Positions 1 to 6,375 of a DNA stretch of 10,157 bases are shown piece after piece. Numbering within the stretch: position 1 is the first letter of the stretch; each line of letters starts with the position of its first letter. Source of the stretch: Archaeoglobi archaeon (GTDB lineage Archaea > Halobacteriota > Archaeoglobi > Archaeoglobales > Archaeoglobaceae); assembly GCA_004347865.1 (NCBI GenBank), contig QNUZ01000069.1, positions 1 to 10,157 on the forward strand. Reading direction: 5' to 3'. The notes under the pieces were generated by a model. The model was not told the origin of the DNA and ran no database searches. It saw only the letters and a list, made by a program, of their open reading frames with translations. Made by a program: the position numbers and the translations under genes.

Positions 1-1
1 G

Positions 2-199
2 GGGCTCACAGCTCCCCCATCCCGCAGATCTCATTAACCTGCGGGCTATGTTTATGCACGCATTTAAATCCCTATCGTATTCCATCCCACACTTCGGGCA
101 TTTGTAGATTCTGCCTACACCTACTTGGGCAGCAGACCCGCATCTGTGGCAAGTTTTAGAGGTGTTTCTAGTCTCTTCTTTCGTCAAATACTGGCCTAT
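2..199 (-). pseudogene. tnpB: TnpB (IS200/IS605 OrfB) C-terminal remnant
   Basis: The minus strand has a 66-codon open stretch running off the left edge of the window. It holds the C-terminal zinc ribbon of TnpB, the RNA-guided nuclease of IS200/IS605 elements: NTSKTCHRCG, then YKCPKCGMEYDRD, with four cysteines in two CxxC pairs. The DRDLNACINIA block follows; in the family its aspartate is the third RuvC active-site acid. An in-frame TAA lies immediately upstream (plus-strand 200-202), and I find no ATG and no N-terminal or RuvC-I/II sequence in any minus frame out to 447. The gene has therefore lost roughly five-sixths of a usual ~370-400 residue protein. Its stop codon lies beyond the window. 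The zinc-ribbon identity is firm. Whether this is a decayed remnant or a kept guide-RNA/end segment is open. Confidence 0.85.
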
Positions 200-218
200 T
201 TAAGCTTAGCCAATTCAT

Positions 219-238
219 CCCAGAGCTTTAGCTCTGGG
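219..238. repeat. Perfect 9-bp inverted repeat, 2-base loop, T-run after
   Basis: CCCAGAGCT and AGCTCTGGG are separated by TT and form a perfect palindromic hairpin, followed on the plus strand by TTTTCT. It sits 17 bases upstream of the truncation point of the TnpB remnant. Ends of IS200/IS605 elements carry subterminal hairpins of this kind, so it may be an element end left by internal deletion. It could instead be an intrinsic-terminator-like structure for plus-strand transcription. The palindrome is directly visible; both roles are inference. Confidence 0.6.
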
Positions 239-253
239 TTTTCTGGGCACTCA

Positions 254-263
254 TTTATATAAA
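254..263. promoter_or_regulatory. Palindromic TATA box between TnpB remnant and trp operon
   Basis: TTTATATAAA is a perfect palindrome matching the archaeal TATA consensus. Read rightward, it predicts a transcript start near 285, about 160 bases before trpC. Read leftward, it predicts a start near 232, inside the hairpin and heading into the tnpB remnant. No recognisable gene starts at the expected distance on either side, so the transcript it would make is unknown. It may be the old promoter of the insertion element or an upstream trp promoter. Confidence 0.45.
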
Positions 264-400
264 TGGTTTGTTTTCTCTTCTGAAACGGCAGAGTGAGGGG
301 TCTGCGAATCGGTGTTCACGAAGTGAGGTTAGGATCTACAATATTAAAGTGCTTTTTGCGTGAGTCCCAAGCGGGATAGGAAGTTCAGTTTCCTTAGCGA
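264..400. other. Unexplained non-coding stretch with two small stem-loops
   Basis: No convincing coding frame is present. Two short hairpins lie just downstream of the palindromic TATA box: GCAGA/TCTGC (288-292 with 301-305, eight-base loop) and TCAC/GTGA (316-319 with 323-326, three-base loop). The heptamer AGTGAGG occurs twice (292-298, 322-328). TCCC/GGGA (365-368, 373-376) could form a third tiny stem. These are short enough to arise by chance. The stretch could be the 5' leader of a longer trp transcript, a small RNA, or remains of the insertion element. Confidence 0.3.
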
Positions 401-403
401 TAA

Positions 404-412
404 GCTTAAATA
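404..412 (+). promoter_or_regulatory. Probable TATA box of the trp operon
   Basis: GCTTAAATA, preceded by purine-rich GCGATAA that could serve as a BRE, fits the archaeal TATA consensus moderately well. Its centre (408) places the transcript start near 433-436, about a dozen bases before the trpC GTG. The operon mRNA would therefore have a very short leader or start at the ATG at 435. A short inverted repeat, TGTTC-N11-GAACA (426-430 and 442-446), spans that start and could be an operator. Confidence 0.5.
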
Positions 413-434
413 CAGCATGTAGGAATGTTCTCAC

Positions 435-470
435 ATGAAGGGAACAGGTGATCCATTTTGGGTTTATTGA
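435..470 (+). other. Tiny open frame (11 codons, one Trp) over trpC start
   Basis: ATG at 435 opens an 11-residue frame, MKGTGDPFWVY, ending in TGA at 468-470. It overlaps the trpC start in a different frame. Its ATG falls almost exactly where the TATA box at 404-412 predicts transcription to begin, so it could be read as a leaderless peptide. It contains one tryptophan codon (459-461). No tandem Trp codons or clear terminator/antiterminator pair are visible, so a bacterial-style attenuator is not supported. Chance is the default explanation. Confidence 0.2.
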
Positions 471-1110
471 TGCTGTGAAGGAGAAGGGGAAGAATGCTGT
501 GATCGGGGAGATAAAGGCCTTCTCCCCCATAAAGGGGGACCTTCTGCGTGGTAGGGATCCGCTCAGGATTCTGAATGCCTACGAAAATGCTGGCTGTGTG
601 GGGATCTCCTACATAACCGCGAGATCTTTTAATGGGTCTTTAGAGGTTCTGAAAAGGATCTGCAGAGAAACTGAGCTGCCGGTTTTGAGAAAGGACTTTG
701 TTGAAGAAAAGGCGGAGATTGAAAAAACGGCTGAAGCGGAAGCTGAAGCGCTGCTTCTCATAGCAAGGATTCTCAAGCAGAGGACTCCAGAGTTTGCGGA
801 TCTTTGCTTTGAGCACGGAATAGAGCCCGTGGTGGAGGTATTCAGCGATGAAGACTTGGTTTATGCAGAAAAGGCAAGAGTTGTGCTTATAAACAACCGA
901 GATATCTTCAATCCATCCGACATCAATCTGCAGAGAACGTTTAAACTTGCTCCAAAAATAAAAGGATTTAAGATTAGCGGAAGCGGAATAAGCAAACCAG
1001 ATGACCTGAAGGTTCTTAAAGTGGTCAATGCGGTCCTTGTTGGTACCTCATTTATGCTTGCCGACAATACTGAGGAATTCGTCAGAAGTTTTGTGGAGGC
1101 GAGATTATGA
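448..1110 (+). CDS. trpC: Indole-3-glycerol phosphate synthase (TrpC)
   Basis: Cytosolic TIM-barrel enzyme that closes and decarboxylates CdRP to indole-3-glycerol phosphate, the fifth of the seven trp activities. Of 220 residues, GEIKAFSP (20-27) carries E21 and K23, LRKDF (80-84) the catalytic-acid lysine K82, EPVVEV (126-131) the base E130, and NNR (149-151) the substrate-binding N149 and R151. These match E51, K53, K110, E159, N180 and R182 of the Sulfolobus enzyme with a near-constant offset. The odd point is SGSGI (177-181): the family has SESGI, so the residue equivalent to E210 is glycine (codon GGA). The protein lacks the N-terminal extension helix of longer homologues (~250 residues). 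The GTG at 448 is chosen because TGA at 436-438 closes the frame upstream; an SD-like AGGTGATC overlaps it. GTG 475 is the alternative. The stop overlaps trpD as ATGA. Confidence 0.94.
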   Translation: MIHFGFIDAVKEKGKNAVIGEIKAFSPIKGDLLRGRDPLRILNAYENAGCVGISYITARSFNGSLEVLKRICRETELPVLRKDFVEEKAEIEKTAEAEAEALLLIARILKQRTPEFADLCFEHGIEPVVEVFSDEDLVYAEKARVVLINNRDIFNPSDINLQRTFKLAPKIKGFKISGSGISKPDDLKVLKVVNAVLVGTSFMLADNTEEFVRSFVEARL

Positions 1111-2078
1111 TTGAGGTCCTTTTTGGAGATCTCGACATGGAGAAGGCTTATGAAATTGCCCTAAAGCTCCCGGAAATGGATGAGGTGGAGATCTCAGCAA
1201 TTCTGGCGGGATTAGAGCTTAAGGGATATAACGCGGAGATTATTGCTGGATTCAGCAGAGCAATCTTGGAAAGGGTAAGGCTTGAGTTCGGCAGAGTATT
1301 CGACACCTGCGGAACAGGTGGAGATCTTTCCTCCACCATAAACGTCAGCACGGCAGTTGCAATTGCGGTATCTCTTTTTACTCCGGTTGCAAAACACGGA
1401 AACAGAGCTGTAAGTTCGAAAAGCGGGTCAGCGGACGTTCTTGAAAGGCTCGGAGTGAGAATAGAACAGCCGGCCGAGGTTGCCAGGAGGATGATCAGAG
1501 AGACGAATTTCGCATTCCTTTTCGCACCGCTTTACCACAGTTCCTTTGCTAAGGTTGCCGGGGTGAGGAGGAGGTTGAAGATAAGAACCATCTTCAATGT
1601 TCTTGGACCTTTGGTCAATCCGGCAAATCCGGAGCGGCAGATCATAGGGGTCTCAAGCGAAAAACTTCTCCTTCCTGTTGCTGAGACTCTGAACTTGCTC
1701 GGCAGAAAGGGAATCGTTATCTACGGAAATGGAATTGATGAGGTCAATCCAAATGCTGAAACAACCGCATATATTGTCGAAGACGGGATTGAAAAGTTAA
1801 AGCTAAAACCTGAAGACTTCGGGCTCAGAGAGTGCAGGATAGTGCCCTGCAGAGACAGCGAGGACTCTGCAAGGAGGATAAGGGCTATTTTTGCAGATTC
1901 TGGGCTGGAGGAGGACAGAAATCTGATAGCGATTAACTTTGCAACAGCCCTCTACGCCCTAGGTTTTGAAGATCTGAAGGAAAACGTCGCCATTTTCAAC
2001 GAAAAAATTGAGAAAAAAGAATTTTTGAGAAAACTGGAGGAAATAGTATGCAAAAGCACGAATACGTCGATCCAGTAA
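1107..2078 (+). CDS. trpD: Anthranilate phosphoribosyltransferase (TrpD)
   Basis: Transfers phosphoribose from PRPP to anthranilate, the second pathway step. The 323 residues span the normal length for a stand-alone TrpD and carry the family signatures in order. CGTGGD (68-73) is the PRPP pyrophosphate loop. KHGNR (96-100) and SGSADVLE (106-113) line the anthranilate tunnel. RTIFNVLGPLVNP (160-172) is the conserved hinge-region block, and GIDEV (209-213) holds the acidic pair that binds magnesium. The N-terminal helices (1-60) form the small dimer domain. ATG 1107 overlaps the trpC stop as ATGA and has GGAGG at 1095-1099, seven bases upstream. It is not fused to TrpG or TrpF, as some TrpD proteins are. 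Its 3' end overlaps trpE by 31 bases, which suggests coupled translation. Confidence 0.97.
   Translation: MIEVLFGDLDMEKAYEIALKLPEMDEVEISAILAGLELKGYNAEIIAGFSRAILERVRLEFGRVFDTCGTGGDLSSTINVSTAVAIAVSLFTPVAKHGNRAVSSKSGSADVLERLGVRIEQPAEVARRMIRETNFAFLFAPLYHSSFAKVAGVRRRLKIRTIFNVLGPLVNPANPERQIIGVSSEKLLLPVAETLNLLGRKGIVIYGNGIDEVNPNAETTAYIVEDGIEKLKLKPEDFGLRECRIVPCRDSEDSARRIRAIFADSGLEEDRNLIAINFATALYALGFEDLKENVAIFNEKIEKKEFLRKLEEIVCKSTNTSIQ
2036..2040 (+). promoter_or_regulatory. Ribosome site fixing the trpE start inside trpD
   Basis: GGAGG lies seven bases before ATG 2048. It supports translation of trpE from 2048 even though that start is inside the last ten codons of trpD. Confidence 0.75.
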
Positions 2079-3280
2079 ACCTATATTCGGTTATAAGAGA
2101 GAGGGATTCTCCATTCATGTTGGAGTCCGCAGAAAAGGCCGGAAATGCGAGATACACGTACATTTCCTTTGATCCCGTTTATTCCGTCGAAATCGGTGAG
2201 AAGCTCAGGGTCGATGGCGAGGTTGTTTCTGATGCAAGCGACCCCTTTGAGGCCCTTAAAGGCATACACGTGAGAGGTATGCTCGTTGGCTACATTGCCT
2301 ACGATGCTGTGCTTGGCTTCATCGGCAGAAAAGTTGAAGAAACAAGCGTTTTCAACTGCTACGATTCATATTTCGTCTACGATCATAACCTGGGAAAGCT
2401 GTTCAGCCAAAATGTAGACAACGCCGAGAAAATTGTTGAGAGAGCGAAGAGAGAGAAGCCTGAGGTAAAGAATGGCGGTGCAAGCGTTTTGAGAGTTGAG
2501 GACAGAGATTACTTCGAAAAAATCGTTGAAAAGGGAAAAGAATACATAGAGGAAGGGGAAGTATACCAGATCGTCCTTTCGAGGGAATATGAAGTAAAGA
2601 GCGACTTTGACCCATTCGAGATCTATTTGAGGTTAAGAGAATTGAATCCGAGCCCTTACATGTTTCTTCTCGAATTCAAAAAGACTTTGATCGGGTCTTC
2701 ACCAGAAACGATGGGAAAGGTTGAGGGGAGAATTTTCAGGGTAAATCCGATAGCGGGAACTGCAAACAGAGTTCTAGGGGAAGAGGAAATGATAATACGG
2801 AGGCTTTTGGGCGATGATAAGGAAAGGGCCGAGCACGTGATGCTTGTAGATCTTGCGAGAAATGACGTTCGAAGGGTATGCAGGGCGGGAAGCGTTAGGG
2901 TAAGCAGGTTCATGGAAGCTGTGGTTTATCCGAGTGTTATACATATTGAAAGCGAAGTTGTTGGGGAGCTCAAGCCAAATGTAACACATTTCGATGCCAT
3001 GCGGTCTGCTTTTCCTGCTGGCACAGTTACTGGGGCGCCCAAGCGGAGGGCGGTTGAGCTGATCGACGATATAGAGAGGTCAAAGCGTGGAGTCTATGGC
3101 GGGGCGGTTGGTTACTTCTCCGAAAACTCGGATATGGCAATAGCTATAAGAATGGTCGAATACAACAAACACTGCAGGATCAGAGCTGGTGCTGGAATTG
3201 TTGCAGATTCGAAGCCCGAAAAAGAGTTTTATGAGACCGAGAATAAGATTGCAAAGGTTTTGAAGGCGGTGGGACTGTGA
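2048..3280 (+). CDS. trpE: Anthranilate synthase component I (TrpE)
   Basis: Chorismate-binding subunit that makes anthranilate using ammonia delivered by TrpG; first committed step. The 410-residue protein is compact compared with bacterial TrpE (~500). MLES (24-27) corresponds to the LLES element, which in studied enzymes forms the tryptophan feedback pocket, so feedback inhibition is expected (inference). The C-terminal chorismate-utilising domain shows NPSPYM, SPE, NPIAGT, HVMLVDLARND, FPAGTVTGAPK (322-332) and AGAGIVADS (380-388), all in the usual order. In the ARND block the usual following glycine is arginine (ARNDVRRV), probably tolerated. Presence of PIAGT and the adjacent trpG favour TrpE over aminodeoxychorismate or isochorismate synthase. 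Its TGA overlaps the trpG start as GTGA. Confidence 0.97.
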   Translation: MQKHEYVDPVNLYSVIRERDSPFMLESAEKAGNARYTYISFDPVYSVEIGEKLRVDGEVVSDASDPFEALKGIHVRGMLVGYIAYDAVLGFIGRKVEETSVFNCYDSYFVYDHNLGKLFSQNVDNAEKIVERAKREKPEVKNGGASVLRVEDRDYFEKIVEKGKEYIEEGEVYQIVLSREYEVKSDFDPFEIYLRLRELNPSPYMFLLEFKKTLIGSSPETMGKVEGRIFRVNPIAGTANRVLGEEEMIIRRLLGDDKERAEHVMLVDLARNDVRRVCRAGSVRVSRFMEAVVYPSVIHIESEVVGELKPNVTHFDAMRSAFPAGTVTGAPKRRAVELIDDIERSKRGVYGGAVGYFSENSDMAIAIRMVEYNKHCRIRAGAGIVADSKPEKEFYETENKIAKVLKAVGL

Positions 3281-3813
3281 TCCTCGTAATTGACTGCTAC
3301 GATTCCTTCGTATATAACCTCGTAGAGTACGTCTCCTTTTTTGACCGGGTGCGGGTTCTAAGCAAGGATCGGGCCATGGAGGCGAAGAATTTTAGCTTCG
3401 ACGGTATAATAATATCACCTGGGCCAGGAAAACCCGATAAGGAACTAGAATTTCTGTTTGAATTTGATGTTCCAGTACTTGGAGTCTGCTTGGGGCATCA
3501 GATCATTGCAGAGGTCTTTGGCGGAAAAGTTGGTAAGGTAAAGCCAGTCCACGGAAAGGCCTCTCTTGTGAGGCACGATTCCCAGGGGATTTTCAGGGGT
3601 GTAAGGAATCCCTTCAGAGCCGGAAGATACCATTCTCTCGCAGTTCTCCAGGTTCCTAATGGTTTTAAGGTTACAGCCTTGAGCGACGACGGAGTGATCA
3701 TGGGTATCAGAAAAGACAATATCGAAGGTGTGCAGTTCCATCCGGAGAGCATTCTGACCGAGGACGGATTGAAAATGATAAGGAATTTCGTGGGGATCTG
3801 CAATGATCGTTAA
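3277..3813 (+). CDS. trpG: Anthranilate synthase glutamine amidotransferase (TrpG)
   Basis: Class I glutamine amidotransferase that releases ammonia from glutamine for TrpE. The 178 residues contain the N-terminal DCYDSFVYNL block (6-15), the oxyanion SPGPGKP (47-53), the nucleophile elbow GVCLGHQ with C71, YHSLAV, and HPE with H155 and E157 completing the triad. It is a little shorter than most TrpG (~190) and has no fused phosphoribosyltransferase domain. Start is GTG 3277, whose GTGA overlaps the trpE stop; the upstream GGTGGG is only three bases away, so initiation probably depends on ribosomes finishing trpE. It could also serve a PabA role in folate-type synthesis, but its place beside trpE makes TrpG the primary call. 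Confidence 0.96.
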   Translation: MILVIDCYDSFVYNLVEYVSFFDRVRVLSKDRAMEAKNFSFDGIIISPGPGKPDKELEFLFEFDVPVLGVCLGHQIIAEVFGGKVGKVKPVHGKASLVRHDSQGIFRGVRNPFRAGRYHSLAVLQVPNGFKVTALSDDGVIMGIRKDNIEGVQFHPESILTEDGLKMIRNFVGICNDR

Positions 3814-4399
3814 GATCTGCGGAATACGGGGGCTTAGGGATCTGGAGATCGTGGAAAAATATGCAGACCTCGGAGGAGTGGTCGTTAGAAGCCCCTCTAG
3901 AAGAGCCGTCGATCTCGAAACTGCGAGGCAAATCATCGCGAGTGCGAGTATCCCTATCTTCGTTGTATCCACTTCAGGAAGTCTGAAGGAATGGGAGGAA
4001 ATAATCTCTAAAACCGATTGTGATTTTGTTCAGGTTCACGGAAATCTCAGCGTTGAGGATTTTGAGTTGCTGAAGGGGGAAGTATCTGCGATGAAGGCAT
4101 TCATAGTTGAAAATTTTGAGGAAACTCTTAGATCGATTGAAAGATACAACCCGCACCTCATTCTTCTGGATTCCGGCTGCGGAAGTGGAAAAACACATGA
4201 CTGGAGCATCAGCAAGAGAATTGCCGAAAGGTATCCTGTAATGCTTGCTGGAGGGCTCAATCCTGGGAACGTTGGGGAAGCCATAAGGTATGTGAGACCT
4301 TTCGGGGTTGATGTCTCTTCGGGAGTTGAGAGGAATGGCCTTAAGGATGAGGGGTTGATATCGGAATTTGTCCGGAGGGTTAGAGATGAGATTCGGTGA
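3803..4399 (+). CDS. trpF: Phosphoribosylanthranilate isomerase (TrpF)
   Basis: Amadori isomerase converting PRA to CdRP, the TrpC substrate. It is a 198-residue TIM barrel with KICGI at 4-8 (C6, the general base), VQVHGN (76-81), LLDSGCGSGKTHDW (121-134) with general acid D123, LAGGLNP on strand 7 and GVDVSSGVE on strand 8, where phosphate is bound. Strand 2 is less typical: GGVVVRSPSRRAV replaces the more usual GFIF..SPR sequence, though the SPR element is kept. ATG 3803 overlaps trpG by 11 bases. TrpF is divergent in many archaea, but both catalytic residues are here, so I take it as active. It overlaps trpB by 14 bases. Confidence 0.94.
   Translation: MIVKICGIRGLRDLEIVEKYADLGGVVVRSPSRRAVDLETARQIIASASIPIFVVSTSGSLKEWEEIISKTDCDFVQVHGNLSVEDFELLKGEVSAMKAFIVENFEETLRSIERYNPHLILLDSGCGSGKTHDWSISKRIAERYPVMLAGGLNPGNVGEAIRYVRPFGVDVSSGVERNGLKDEGLISEFVRRVRDEIR
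4374..4379 (+). promoter_or_regulatory. Ribosome site deciding the trpB start
   Basis: GGAGGG ends six bases before ATG 4386, supporting that start over the in-frame TTG at 4368, which would add six residues absent from the usual TrpB N-terminus. Confidence 0.8.
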
Positions 4400-5534
4400 A
4401 TTTGGCGGAAGATACGTGCCCGAGATCCTGATACCAGCGCTTGAAGAGCTTGAAAGGGCTTACAGCGAGCTCAAAGATGATGAGGATTTCAGAAAAGAGC
4501 TGGATTACTATCTAAAAAACTATGCAGGCCGCCCCACACCTCTCTATTTTGCGAAAAATCTGAGCAAAGAGCTCGGAATGAAAGTTTATTTGAAAAGGGA
4601 GGATCTTCTGCATGGAGGCGCTCACAAGATCAACAACACTCTGGCTCAGGCCTTGCTTGCGAAATTCATGGGAAAGGAGAGGATAATTGCTGAAACTGGT
4701 GCCGGACAGCATGGAGTTGCTACAGCAATGGCTTCTGCCCTTTTGGGACTAAAATGTAGGATTTATATGGGCGCCTTGGATTACGAGAGGCAGAAAATGA
4801 ATGTTTTTAGGATGAAGATTCTGGGCGCTGAAGTCGTTCCCGTTGAGAGCGGAAGCAGGACTTTAAAAGATGCAATAAATGAGGCCCTTCGCGATTGGGC
4901 TGAGAGTTTTGAAACCACGCACTATCTAATAGGTTCCGTGGTTGGACCCCATCCTTTTCCAACTATTGTGAGGGATTTCCAGTCAGTTATAGGCATTGAG
5001 ACGAAAAAACAGATCCTCGAATCTGAAGGACGCTTGCCAGACGCAATCGTGGCCTGTGTAGGCGGAGGGAGCAACGCGATGGGAATATTCTATCCATTTC
5101 TGAAGGACAGGGTGAGACTCATCGGTGTTGAGGCCGGCGGAGAGGGTATTGAAACGGGAAGGCATTCCGCATCCCTGACAGCGGGAAGTAAGGGCATCTT
5201 TCATGGGATGCTTTCTTACTTCTTACAGGACGAAGATGGCATGATCGCTGACACGCACAGCATCGCGGCCGGCCTAGATTATCCCGGAGTTGGCCCGGAG
5301 CATGCCCATCTCAAGGACTCGAAGAGAGTAGAGTATACTGCAGTGACAGACAAGGAGGCTCTTAACGCTTTTCTCAAACTTTCCAAGCTTGAGGGAATCA
5401 TACCTGCCCTAGAAAGCGCCCATGCTCTGGCTTATCTGGAGAGGGATGAAACACTAAAAGGTTCTGTCGCAATCGTGAACCTTTCCGGAAGAGGTGATAA
5501 GGATCTGGGAATCGTTATGGAGGTGCTTAAATGA
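4386..5534 (+). CDS. trpB: Tryptophan synthase beta subunit (TrpB1 type)
   Basis: PLP enzyme joining indole and serine to give tryptophan; works as an alpha2-beta2 complex with TrpA, with indole channelled between them. From ATG 4386 the protein is 382 residues and opens MRFGEFGGRYVPE, the normal TrpB1 N-terminus. HKINN at 80-84 supplies the PLP lysine K81. ETGAGQHG (103-110) supplies the catalytic E103. GGGSNAMG binds the PLP phosphate. SKGIFHGMLSYFLQDEDG and HSIAAGLDYPGVGPEH mark the TrpA-contacting and closure regions, and SGRGDKD lies at the C-terminus. The length and these motifs indicate TrpB1 rather than the longer TrpB2 found alone in many archaea. It overlaps trpA as ATGA. Confidence 0.97.
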   Translation: MRFGEFGGRYVPEILIPALEELERAYSELKDDEDFRKELDYYLKNYAGRPTPLYFAKNLSKELGMKVYLKREDLLHGGAHKINNTLAQALLAKFMGKERIIAETGAGQHGVATAMASALLGLKCRIYMGALDYERQKMNVFRMKILGAEVVPVESGSRTLKDAINEALRDWAESFETTHYLIGSVVGPHPFPTIVRDFQSVIGIETKKQILESEGRLPDAIVACVGGGSNAMGIFYPFLKDRVRLIGVEAGGEGIETGRHSASLTAGSKGIFHGMLSYFLQDEDGMIADTHSIAAGLDYPGVGPEHAHLKDSKRVEYTAVTDKEALNAFLKLSKLEGIIPALESAHALAYLERDETLKGSVAIVNLSGRGDKDLGIVMEVLK

Positions 5535-6268
5535 TCAGCCGTTCTCTCATCGTCTTCATTCCTGCGGGTTATCCGAATAAGGATAAAACTGTCGACTTCA
5601 TGCTGTCGGCCAACGCTGGCGTGATAGAACTCGGCATACCCTTTAGCGATCCAATTGCAGACGGAGAAACAATTCAAAGGGCCTATTTTTCAGCACTTTC
5701 TGCAGGCTTCAAGCTCAAGGACGTATTCTGGATTGTTAGGAAGTTCAGAGAGCAAAGCGATACGAAGCTCGTGCTAATGAGCTATTATAACCCCATTTAC
5801 AAAGTGGGAATCGAGGATTTCATCGTAAATGCTGTTTCTGCAGGTGTTGACGCTATGCTTGTAGTAGATCTGCCTTTTGATGAGGCGGATGAGTTCGTTA
5901 AAGTTTGCAGGGATTTCGGAATGAAGAACGTGTTCTTGGCAGCTCCGAATACGAGAGAAGAAAGGCTTAGAGTGATAGACGAGCTTTCTGAATTCGTCTA
6001 TCTTGTTTCAACCTATGGAGTCACGGGAATAAGGAATAAGGTTTCGGATTTGGCATTTAAAGCTTTGGAGAGAGCCAAAAAGATATGTAAAAAACCTTTA
6101 GCTGTTGGTTTTGGGATTTCGAAGAGGGAACACGTTTTGGAGCTCTTTAGGGCGGGAGCTGACGGCGTCGTCGTAGGTAGTGCTATAGTCAAGCTCATAG
6201 AACAGTTTGGAGAAAAAGCCGACGATAGGATAGAGGAATTCACGAGGGCTCTGACTTCCGAAACCTAA
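5531..6268 (+). CDS. trpA: Tryptophan synthase alpha subunit (TrpA)
   Basis: Cleaves indole-3-glycerol phosphate to indole and glyceraldehyde 3-phosphate and feeds indole to TrpB. The 245-residue TIM barrel has ELGIPFSDPIADG (33-45), giving catalytic E33 and D44, the equivalents of E49 and D60 in Salmonella TrpA with the same spacing of 11. It also has DLPFDEADEF on strand 4, the loop-6 motif YGVTGIR, and phosphate-binding VGFGISK and GVVVGSAIV. It starts straight into strand 1 (IVFIPAGYP) without the N-terminal helix of bacterial TrpA, as in Pyrococcus. GGAGGTG at 5519-5525, five bases before ATG, is a near-perfect ribosome site and the strongest in the operon. It is the last trp gene; 107 bases follow before the next CDS, and I see no T-rich terminator there. 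Confidence 0.96.
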   Translation: MISRSLIVFIPAGYPNKDKTVDFMLSANAGVIELGIPFSDPIADGETIQRAYFSALSAGFKLKDVFWIVRKFREQSDTKLVLMSYYNPIYKVGIEDFIVNAVSAGVDAMLVVDLPFDEADEFVKVCRDFGMKNVFLAAPNTREERLRVIDELSEFVYLVSTYGVTGIRNKVSDLAFKALERAKKICKKPLAVGFGISKREHVLELFRAGADGVVVGSAIVKLIEQFGEKADDRIEEFTRALTSET

Positions 6269-6291
6269 GGCAGCTATCTCAGTGCTAATTA

Positions 6292-6306
6292 TGCAAAATG
6301 CTTGCA
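6292..6306. repeat. Inverted repeat upstream of the regulator promoter
   Basis: TGCAA-N5-TTGCA lies 15 bases before the TATA box of the HTH-CBS gene, a plausible place for a regulator, possibly the encoded protein itself, to bind. A related sequence, GCTTTTTGC, occurs at 351-359 upstream of the trp promoter (compare GCATTTTGC on the minus strand here). Function is inferred only from position. Confidence 0.3.
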
Positions 6307-6321
6307 AAGATCAATGAAAAA

Positions 6322-6330
6322 TTATAAATA
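6322..6330 (+). promoter_or_regulatory. TATA box of the HTH-CBS regulator gene
   Basis: TTATAAATA, preceded by an A-rich BRE-like stretch, predicts a transcript start near 6352, giving a leader of about 24 bases that contains GGAGGTG (6364-6370), five bases from ATG 6376. This gene therefore has its own promoter and is not dependent on readthrough from trpA. Confidence 0.7.
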
Positions 6331-6375
6331 TCTTAAACACACAATGCTAAACATTAAAATTATGGAGGTGGTAGA

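Noticed and set aside
3445..3972. 175-codon open frame on the minus strand
   Set aside because: Antisense to trpG and trpF, both with full catalytic motifs; no domain and no ribosome site.
4368..4385. Upstream TTG start for trpB adding six residues
   Set aside because: ATG 4386 has GGAGGG at the right spacing and gives the standard TrpB N-terminus.
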